From JAZDJP01 sp043803805 (GTDB lineage Bacteria > Planctomycetota > JAZDJP01), in contig JAZDJP010000043.1 of assembly GCA_043803805.1 (NCBI GenBank), positions 1-46,013 on the forward strand: 46,013 nucleotides of DNA. Direction: 5' to 3'. The notes under the pieces were generated by a model. It saw only the letters and a program-made list of their open reading frames with translations. It ran no database searches and was not told the origin of the DNA. The position numbers were made by a program, and so were the translations under genes. Positions 40,217-46,013 of the stretch are shown here, piece after piece; positions within the stretch are counted from its first letter, which is position 1; each line of letters opens with the position of its first letter.

Positions 40217-41941
40217 TTATTCCATCTCCTTGGCCTTCGATTCGGCGGGTGTCTTGTACCGGAAGTACGATTCCAGACACAGCACGGCGGTGGCGGTCGA
40301 GGTCACGCGCCCGCCGGGCCCGGCCCACATTCCGCTCGCGGGCCAGCTTCCGAACAAATCCTCCCGGCCGCTGGGCACCGTCACCTGCGGCCGGATGAGG
40401 GTTTCCTTCATCCGCGTGTTCCAGGTCTCCCAGCCCGGGCCGTGTCTCTGGAAGAGGGCCAGCGTCCCGAAATACCAGAAGTTGGCGTCGCGGCCGAAGG
40501 CGGATTCCCGGGGGAGATTCTTCAGGAGCCAGTTCTCCTGTTGCCGGGCGAGTTTCTTGAGCGCCGGGGACAGGGGCTGGATGAGCTCCGCCGCGAAGAG
40601 GCAGGCCGCGGTGCCGGCGGGGTCGGGGAGGCGGTGGCCGAGCGCATCGGTGCGGGTGGCGGCGCCCGTCCGCCGGTCCAGCCGGCTTTCGAGGAACTGG
40701 TAGGCCCGGGCGACGGTGTTCTTCGACACGCGGATTCGGGCGGCGAACGCCCCGCGGAGGGCGGCCAGGGTCCAGGCGGTCACCGCCGGGTCGCTTGGCC
40801 GGCCGGGCGCAAATCCCCATCCGCCATCGGTGTTTTGGGCGCGGTGGATGGCCTGGACCGCCTTCTCGAGGGGGATCCGCAGGAGCCGGTCCCCCGTGAG
40901 TCCGTACGACTCGGTGTAGGCGAGTGTCGCGAGGGCGTGCTGGAAGAGGCTGTCCCGGAGCTGGAAGGCGAAGAATCCCTCGCGGCTCTGGCCGCGTTTG
41001 AGGGCCTGGAGACCCCGGCGGACCGCCAGGGCATAATCGCCCGTCGTCTGGGTCGCGTCGCGTCCGAGGAAGGCCAGAAGGGCCAGGGCCGTCGCCGAGG
41101 CCTGATATTCCGTGTCGCCTCCGTGGCGGCCGGGGTTCCAGCCGCCGTCGGAATCCTGTGTCCGGGCGAGCCATTGCAGGCCGGCCTCAACGGCCGATTC
41201 CGATCCGGCGCCGCCGTTGGCGAAGAGGGCGAGGATGCGTTCGGAGGCCGCCCGGCTGGCGTAGAGTTCGGGGCGTTTCCATTCGAGTTCGTTCAGAGAG
41301 GGGTGTCCGGCTCCCGCGGCGGGGCCGACGCCCGGCCGCGGGATATCCCGGCCGGTGAACGGATCATCCTCCGCGATGAGTGGCGGCATATCGATCTCGT
41401 CCGGGATGTCAATCGGCGCCTCGGGAACGATTGGCGCCGGGGCCTCCACGATATTTATCTCGCGGTAAGGCGCCACGGGTTCGTCAAGGGAAACGGACAC
41501 CGGCAGCGGGATGGCGTGGGGGGTGGCGGGAGGGGCGGGCCGGCGGAATTCCATGAATACCCATACCGATGTGGAGACGAGGATGACCGCCGTCAATCCG
41601 GCCTGGAGGGCGAACGACAGCGTGGCCGGCGTAACGCGGTGGAACCGCCGGAGATCGGTGAAGATCTCCGAGATGCGCCGGACGGGTTCCGCCCGGCGGG
41701 CCGGGGTCTCGAGGGCATCCACCCGGGCGTAGAGCGTTTCGAAGAAGGACGGCGACGGCTCGACCGCCGGGAGGGCCTTCCACGCCTTGTGGATCTTCCG
41801 CGTCGCGGTGAACGCCTCCCGGCAGGCCGGGCATGCGTCCAGATGCGTTTTCACGCGTTCCCGCTCCTCCCGCGTCACCCACCCGCGAAGGCATCCGTGG
41901 AAATCCTTCCGTATCTTCCAGCATGTCAGAAATCCGAACAT
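40217..41941 (-). CDS. Zinc-finger anti-sigma domain fused via TM helix to a squalene-cyclase-repeat toroid
   Basis: 574 residues; the start at 41941 follows GGGGGAGGCG. Residues 1-45 are a ZAS/zf-HC2 anti-sigma domain with C17 and the H33-x3-C37-x2-C40 motif. A TM helix lies at about 108-128 (FALQAGLTAVILVSTSVWVF). A Pro-rich linker follows, then a toroid from about 235 (AVEAGLQWLARTQDSDGGWN, AVQAIHRAQNTDGGWGFAPG, AYQFLESRLDRRTGAATRTD). It is the expected partner of the ECF sigma gene 38 bp upstream: the cytoplasmic domain would hold the sigma factor and the outer toroid may sense a ligand or envelope state. No proteolysis site can be read from sequence. A terpene-cyclase activity is unlikely because no DxDD motif was seen. 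Confidence 0.88.
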   Translation of the reverse strand: MFGFLTCWKIRKDFHGCLRGWVTREERERVKTHLDACPACREAFTATRKIHKAWKALPAVEPSPSFFETLYARVDALETPARRAEPVRRISEIFTDLRRFHRVTPATLSFALQAGLTAVILVSTSVWVFMEFRRPAPPATPHAIPLPVSVSLDEPVAPYREINIVEAPAPIVPEAPIDIPDEIDMPPLIAEDDPFTGRDIPRPGVGPAAGAGHPSLNELEWKRPELYASRAASERILALFANGGAGSESAVEAGLQWLARTQDSDGGWNPGRHGGDTEYQASATALALLAFLGRDATQTTGDYALAVRRGLQALKRGQSREGFFAFQLRDSLFQHALATLAYTESYGLTGDRLLRIPLEKAVQAIHRAQNTDGGWGFAPGRPSDPAVTAWTLAALRGAFAARIRVSKNTVARAYQFLESRLDRRTGAATRTDALGHRLPDPAGTAACLFAAELIQPLSPALKKLARQQENWLLKNLPRESAFGRDANFWYFGTLALFQRHGPGWETWNTRMKETLIRPQVTVPSGREDLFGSWPASGMWAGPGGRVTSTATAVLCLESYFRYKTPAESKAKEME

Positions 41942-41979
41942 CGCCTCCCCCTTTCGACTCGCATCATTTGGTCATTTTC

Positions 41980-42558
41980 CTAGGCCCCGGTTCCCAGGCG
42001 GTCCCGGAGTTTCCGGGTCGCCGTGAAGAGGCGTGATTTGACCGTGCCGATCGGAATCTCCATCACCTCGGCCACCTCCGCGTAGGAGAGCCCGTTCTCC
42101 TCGCACAGGACGAACACCATTCGCAGATCCGGCGTCAGGGCCTCGATGGCCCGCCGGAGGCGCGTCATCGTCTCGTTCCGCACCGCCGTCGCCTCGGGGG
42201 GCGGCTCCTCGACGGGGATCCGATCCCCGAGGGACGTCTCGTCGTCGGATGAGAGGGATCGGGCGTCCAACGACACCGGATGGAGTCGCCGTCGGACGCG
42301 CCGGTTGTGGTCCCGGTAACAGTTCCGGGCGATCGTGAACAGAAATGTGCTGAATTTCGCCTTCACGGTGTAACGTCCCTTGAACCGGTACAGGTGCAGG
42401 AACACCTCCTGCGCCAGATCCTCCGACGTCTCGCGGTCCCACGTCAGGCGGTGGAAGAAGGCGATGAGCGGTTTCGCGTAACGCTCCACGAGACCCTGGA
42501 ACGCCTCCCGGTCCCCCGTCCGAAAAGCGAGCATGAGCTCGGTATCGCTGGGCGGCAT
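41980..42558 (-). CDS. ECF RNA polymerase sigma factor
   Basis: 192 residues from the ATG at 42558; a TTG at 42579 is the alternative start. Region 2 (AFRTGDREAFQGLVERYAKP, EDLAQEVFLHLYRFKGRYTV, FSTFLFTIARNCYRDHNRR) and region 4 (LTPDLRMVFVLCEENGLSYA, EVMEIPIGTVKSRLFTATRK) are complete, with no region 3. It would direct RNA polymerase to promoters controlled by the downstream anti-sigma/toroid fusion. The two genes form a two-gene operon, and the TM-toroid gene at 38461-40119 could be a target or third member. Confidence 0.95.
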   Translation of the reverse strand: MPPSDTELMLAFRTGDREAFQGLVERYAKPLIAFFHRLTWDRETSEDLAQEVFLHLYRFKGRYTVKAKFSTFLFTIARNCYRDHNRRVRRRLHPVSLDARSLSSDDETSLGDRIPVEEPPPEATAVRNETMTRLRRAIEALTPDLRMVFVLCEENGLSYAEVAEVMEIPIGTVKSRLFTATRKLRDRLGTGA

Positions 42559-42583
42559 GCTCCTGCGTCGCTTCTCCAATAGG

Positions 42584-42656
42584 GTTAAACGCCGGGAAAC
42601 CCCGAAGGTTCAAGGAAATATGAAATTTTTTCCGGGGTATCCACGGAAGGATTATA
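42584..42656 (-). promoter_or_regulatory. Promoter candidates for the ECF/anti-sigma operon
   Basis: A perfect TATAAT on the minus strand (42651-42656), without a clear -35, could serve the housekeeping sigma factor. Closer to the gene, GAACCT (42606-42611), a 16-bp spacer and TTTAAC (42584-42589) resemble the GAAC-type -35 of ECF promoters, which would allow autoregulation. A similar GGAACC lies upstream of the toroid gene at 40119 (about 40186-40191). Weak evidence. Confidence 0.3.
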
Positions 42657-42695
42657 CCCGTTCCGGCGGGCGGGGGCCAGAGGGGGGAGGAATGG

Positions 42696-42759
42696 GGAAA
42701 GTCTGGGAGTCGGCGAGTCCGCGAGTCGGAGAGTCTGGGAGTCTCAGAGTCTTGGAGTC
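42696..42759. repeat. Period-8 tandem repeat (NNNGAGTC)
   Basis: Eight tandem 8-mers ending in AGTC, for example TGGGAGTC-GGCGAGTC and CGCGAGTC-GGAGAGTC, seven of them ending in GAGTC. It lies in the 42580-42931 spacer between the divergent ECF and LysE genes. The rest of that spacer holds the ECF promoter candidates, an A/T-rich stretch 42776-42835 (several GAATTCGG-like short repeats) and the LysE ribosome site. Confidence 0.6.
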
Positions 42760-42931
42760 GGGTTGGGAGATGCCTGTAATTTCGAATGCCGAATTATTCG
42801 GAACTCGGAAATCGGAATTCGGCATTTCAGGGGTGGTGGGGAAGGATGGGCGCGATGCCTGTATTTTTCCTCCGGTCCGTGATACCATGGCCTCTGCCCG
42901 AGTGGGGATTTGCCGATTTGACGGGGGCGGG

Positions 42932-43618
42932 ATGACATCGCCGGAATTTCTGTGTTTCGTCAGCGCATCCGCCGCCCTCACGATCGCGCCGGGGCCCGAT
43001 AACACATTCATCGTCGCCCAGGGGCTTTCCCGGGGGCGGCGGGCGGCGGTGATCACGGCTCTCGGGATGTGTAGCGGGGTGAGCGTCCACACCACGGCCG
43101 CGGCCCTTGGCATCTCGGCGGTGATCGTGTCCTCGGCCGTCGCGTTCCGGGCGCTGAAATACGCCGGCGCGGCCTATTTGTTGTATTTGGCCTGGCGGGC
43201 GGTACGCGAACCGGCCGGGGCGCTACCGACGGGGGCGGGCGGGGGGCCGGGCGGGTGGGCGTTCTTCCGGCGGGGCTTCCTCATGAACGTCATCAACCCG
43301 AAAGTGGCCTTGTTTTTCCTGGCGTTCCTGCCCCAGTTCGTCTCCGGCGCCGACGGCCCCGTCGCCGCCCGTGTGTTTCTGCTCGGGGGAATCTTCATGG
43401 GGCAGGCGATGATTATTTTCGGCGCGATTGGGCTGCTGTCCGGGAGCGTCGGCACCTTTCTTCTCAAACGTCGGGGCATGGCCCGGGGACTGGCCTGGGT
43501 GTCGGCCGCGGTATTCGTGGCGCTCGCGGTGCGTCTGGCGCTGGCGGAGGCGGGCGAACGGACGACTGCCGATGCGACCCGGATGGATCACGTGTGTAAC
43601 CGGATTCGTGCGCGTTGA
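42932..43618 (+). CDS. LysE/RhtB-family amino acid exporter
   Basis: 228 residues; the start at 42932 has GGGGGCGGG upstream. The N-terminal helix and APGPDNTFIVAQGLSRGRRA signature of LysE/RhtB, the LKYAGAAYLLYLAWRAVR segment and FRRGFLMNVINPKVALFFLA with PQFV are all present, with about six TM helices. It would export a neutral or basic amino acid or a related metabolite. The C-terminal 20 residues are polar and unconserved in appearance. The DUF3604 gene follows after 47 bp. Confidence 0.93.
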   Translation: MTSPEFLCFVSASAALTIAPGPDNTFIVAQGLSRGRRAAVITALGMCSGVSVHTTAAALGISAVIVSSAVAFRALKYAGAAYLLYLAWRAVREPAGALPTGAGGGPGGWAFFRRGFLMNVINPKVALFFLAFLPQFVSGADGPVAARVFLLGGIFMGQAMIIFGAIGLLSGSVGTFLLKRRGMARGLAWVSAAVFVALAVRLALAEAGERTTADATRMDHVCNRIRAR

Positions 43619-43665
43619 CGGTCTGGCCGCGGGCGGATGACCAAGCGGGAATACGGGAGGGGGGT

Positions 43666-45516
43666 ATGACATTTCAAGCAATATGTTCTCAACGTGTTTT
43701 CCGAGTCGCCGAGGCGTGCGCGGTGGAAATCATTCTCCGGCCGGGGCGGGCGCTCGCCCCCGGGGACCGGATCGAGTTCCAGTTCCCCCAGAGTTGGAGT
43801 CTGGTCCGGGGGCCGACGTTCACTCGTGAATTCCAGTCCTCCGATCCCGCCCGGCCGCATTTCATCGCCGTGTCCGCGCCCGGCAATGATGTCGCGCGTT
43901 TCGACATCGTCATCACCCCGCGCCACCAGACCTGCCCGAACGGGGAGGTGCGGCACGGACGCCTGGTCACGGCCGTGCTCGCCGGCGGAGGCATCGCCGC
44001 CGGGGCGCCTGTCCGCCTGTTCTACGGAAACACGTTCGCCCCCTACGTGGCGGAACGGGAGACGGTGTGGATTCGCGTGAACGGCGAATCGCCGGAGGAG
44101 GCCCTTGTACTCGAGGTCCGGCCCGGTTCCCATGATTCATTTCGGATGCTCGCCCCGTCCTTCGCCCGGCCCGGTCAGCCGTGCGAGGTGCTCATCGTTT
44201 CCCTCGACCGGTTTGACAACGCGTCGGACACGGCGTTCGAAAACGGTCGGCTCTCGCTCGAGGACGGGACGGTGGTGGCGGAACAACTCCGGTTCACGGG
44301 GACCGCGCGCGTTCCGGTCCGCGTCGCCTCCCCGGGGGTCCACCGATTCCGGTTCCGGGACGCCGTGTCGAACGCCATGCGCGTGGGCGACGAGCCGGGG
44401 CCGTACTGGGGGGACATCCATATCCACACCAAGCTCTCGATGGACGGCCAGGGGTCGGATCCCTACGGCTACGCCCGCGATGTGGCCGGGCTGGATTTCG
44501 CCGCCGCGGCGGATCATTGGGAATCGCTCGGTCCCGAGGGCTACCGGATTCTCGCGCGGTGGATCGCGGAGGCGGACCGGCCGGGGTGTTTCGTCGCGAT
44601 TCCCGCTGACGAGCGCAACCCGCCGGAACTCACCGGGCATCACAACGTGTACTTTCAGGATCCGGAGGATCTGCAACGGTGCGCCGCCGTCGGCGGGGGA
44701 AAGAATCCCGTTCCGGAAAACCGTTTCGAACGCGTGCGGGCCGCGGGGACATCCCGCGCCCTGGTGATTCCGCATCACACCGGCATCGCGTTCGGCGACC
44801 TCAAGCCGTCCGGAATCGGTTGCGCGGTGGACATGGACGTCGGGGGGCTGGATCCCGCCTTTCGGCCGGTGATGGAAATCTATTCCCATCATGGGCAGAG
44901 CGAGTTGTATGCGCCTCATCACCTGCTTTCCTACGAATGGAACCGGATGCGCAACCCGGAACGCCGGGCCAACACGTCGGTGCCGGGGCCGTTCTACGCC
45001 CAGGATTACTGGGTGCGGGGCTGGCGGATGGGGGTCATCGCCTCGTCGGACGAGCACAGCGGCCAGGGGGGGCGCCGTCATGGGGGGATTGCCGCCGTCT
45101 TCGCGGATCGCCTCAACCGGGAGGGGATTTTTGAGGCTCTGCGCCGCCGCCGGTGTTACGCGACCACGGGCGAGCGGATCCTCCTTGACTTCCGCGTGGA
45201 CGATCTGCGGATGGGGGATGTTGGAGAGCGGGCGAAGGGGGACCGCCTCCGGGGGGGCCTGAACGTGTGGGGGACCGAAACGCTGCTCCGGGTGGACATC
45301 CTGCGGCACCGGTTCGGGACGGACGCCGGCTTCCGGCCGGTGGCCTCCGTCTTCCCCCGGCCGGAGTCCACGGACGCGGCGGTCTCGTTCGAGGATGTCG
45401 TGGCGGGCCCGTGCATGTACTATGCCCGGGTCACCCAACAGCCGCTTTCCTGGCCGGGCATGGCATGGACCAGCCCCATCTGGGTTGACATGCGTGGGGA
45501 TCCGGGACGCCGGTAG
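43666..45516 (+). CDS. DUF3604 protein (PHP-like metal-dependent hydrolase)
   Basis: 616 residues; the start at 43666 follows GGGAGGGGGGT. Residues 1-255 are beta-sandwich domains. From about 257 comes the DUF3604/PHP-like part: YWGDIHIHTKLSMDGQGSDP, DFAAAADHWESL, VIPHHTG, VMEIYSHHGQSE and GVIASSDEHSGQ carry the His/Asp residues expected for a metal site. A C-terminal beta region follows. No signal peptide is present. The family occurs widely in marine and soil bacteria with unknown substrate; hydrolysis of a phosphoester or similar bond is a guess from the PHP resemblance. Confidence 0.88.
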   Translation: MTFQAICSQRVFRVAEACAVEIILRPGRALAPGDRIEFQFPQSWSLVRGPTFTREFQSSDPARPHFIAVSAPGNDVARFDIVITPRHQTCPNGEVRHGRLVTAVLAGGGIAAGAPVRLFYGNTFAPYVAERETVWIRVNGESPEEALVLEVRPGSHDSFRMLAPSFARPGQPCEVLIVSLDRFDNASDTAFENGRLSLEDGTVVAEQLRFTGTARVPVRVASPGVHRFRFRDAVSNAMRVGDEPGPYWGDIHIHTKLSMDGQGSDPYGYARDVAGLDFAAAADHWESLGPEGYRILARWIAEADRPGCFVAIPADERNPPELTGHHNVYFQDPEDLQRCAAVGGGKNPVPENRFERVRAAGTSRALVIPHHTGIAFGDLKPSGIGCAVDMDVGGLDPAFRPVMEIYSHHGQSELYAPHHLLSYEWNRMRNPERRANTSVPGPFYAQDYWVRGWRMGVIASSDEHSGQGGRRHGGIAAVFADRLNREGIFEALRRRRCYATTGERILLDFRVDDLRMGDVGERAKGDRLRGGLNVWGTETLLRVDILRHRFGTDAGFRPVASVFPRPESTDAAVSFEDVVAGPCMYYARVTQQPLSWPGMAWTSPIWVDMRGDPGRR

Positions 45517-45637
45517 CGGCCCGTCCGGTTTCGTTGCCCATCATTCGTGGACATGAGTCCCCCGTAGAGGGACAACGTCCCACTTTCAGCATCTCCCCGG
45601 TTGCTTTGTGAAATTTGTCATTCGCCATTGTCCGTTA

Positions 45638-45673
45638 CCCCTCCCCGTTCTTCATCAGGATGACGGGGAGGGG
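45638..45673. terminator. 11-bp perfect inverted repeat after the DUF3604 gene
   Basis: CCCCTCCCCGT (45638-45648), a 14-nt loop and ACGGGGAGGGG (45663-45673), 120 bp past the DUF3604 stop. A T-run (CTTTTTG) follows only 20 bp further on, so it is not a standard intrinsic terminator, but it may end transcription. Confidence 0.35.
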
Positions 45674-45741
45674 TCCCCGGGGGTGGGGTCCTGCTTTTTG
45701 TATTATTATAGTCCAGGATGTCATGGATGGTAATTGGGAAT

Positions 45742-45878
45742 GGCGGCTCGGGGGGCGGCGTGCGCGGGCCTCTGTCGCGGCCTGGAGCCAGGGAGGGCGG
45801 GAAGGCCGCGACAGTGGAGCGACAAGCGAGCCGGATGCGAGCGCGGAGCGTCCCGCGGTAGCCGCTCCCTGAGCCGCC
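45742..45878. repeat. Nested inverted-repeat element
   Basis: Outer arms GGCGGCTC (45742-45749) and GAGCCGCC (45871-45878), extending imperfectly inward for about 10 more bp, enclose a perfect 12-bp inverted repeat CTGTCGCGGCCT / AGGCCGCGACAG (45772-45783 and 45803-45814, 19-nt loop). The frames crossing it look non-coding. It could be a structured RNA or a small non-autonomous element. Nothing gene-like was found in 45517-46013. Confidence 0.5.
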
Positions 45879-45897
45879 ACCCGTGGAGTTACTTCTT

Positions 45898-45926
45898 GCT
45901 CATCCTTCGACAGGCTCAGGATGAGC
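45898..45926. repeat. Dispersed palindromic repeat (CTTCGACAGGCTCAGG type)
   Basis: GCTCATCCT and AGGATGAGC arms (9 bp) flank TCGACAGGCTC. It is the full palindromic relative of the shorter copies at 6206-6229, 18804-18827 and 23826-23847. This class of repeat is common between genes in many environmental bacteria. Confidence 0.65.
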
Positions 45927-46013
45927 GGGTTTGGCGATGACTGTCGGCAAGGGGGGCGTCTGCCGGCAGGGATGTTCCCGGCGAGCGTCCCGGACGGCCG
46001 CGAACCGGGGTGA

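Noticed and set aside
38590..41983. Two ~500-codon plus-strand frames opposite the toroid genes
   Set aside because: Shadows of the minus-strand toroid and anti-sigma fusion genes.
44137..45438. 433-codon minus-strand frame opposite the DUF3604 gene
   Set aside because: Antisense shadow; no start signals, Pro/Arg-rich product.
45615..45880. Small frames on either strand in the last 500 bp
   Set aside because: They run through inverted repeats and have low-complexity Arg/Gly products and no ribosome site.

Overview
The window is GC-rich bacterial DNA, probably from the PVC/FCB-type environmental phyla (Planctomycetota, Lentisphaerota/Kiritimatiellota or Hydrogenedentota-like). This is inferred from gene content only: sulfatase, heparinase-like and GH123-like genes, a Planctomycete-style ECF sigma factor with a long C-terminal extension, membrane-anchored squalene-cyclase-repeat proteins, DUF3604 and DUF4139 proteins. 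No rRNA, tRNA or CRISPR array was seen.

Region 1 (1-19918, all minus strand) is one dense, operon-like cluster read right to left. It starts with a protein joining an ECF-type sigma factor, a membrane segment and an NHL-type beta-propeller. Four secreted paralogs of that same propeller follow, interleaved with enzymes: NHL, NHL, amidohydrolase, NHL, type I sulfatase, NHL, toroid lyase-like protein, a 3' relic of another NHL gene, then a GH123-like protein cut by the window edge. The propellers share a FlgD-like N-terminal domain and almost the same C-terminus ending in ECPAP. Several genes share a nearly identical signal-peptide leader, which the GH123-like gene also carries. The layout suggests a (sulfated) glycan-use locus that grew by duplication of an NHL-plus-enzyme cassette and may be controlled by its own tethered sigma factor.

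Region 2 (20040-23196, plus) is a divergent operon of PHP phosphoesterase, SGNH esterase and GH5-like glycosidase genes joined by ATGA overlaps. Its fourth gene, URO-D-like, is cut off after about 38 codons, and a mazEF toxin-antitoxin module (minus) occupies the place of the missing part. A DUF4139 protein, a heparinase II/III-like lyase and a second GH123-like protein (23948-30864, minus) follow.

Region 3 (31009-37602, plus) holds F1 ATP synthase genes only (atpA, atpG, a KWG-repeat lipoprotein between atpD and atpC, then an M24 peptidase). FO genes and atpH are absent. atpG carries an in-frame insertion of heptanucleotide repeats, and a repeat-rich spacer separates it from atpD.

Region 4 (37628-42656, minus) encodes a membrane protein, a TM-anchored squalene-cyclase-repeat protein, a zinc-finger anti-sigma domain fused through a TM helix to the same kind of toroid, and the cognate ECF sigma factor. 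Region 5 (42932-45516, plus) has a LysE exporter and a DUF3604 protein. The last 500 bp is non-coding and rich in inverted repeats. The window therefore has two different transcription-control designs in which a sigma or anti-sigma factor is physically joined to a large domain that probably lies outside the cytoplasm.
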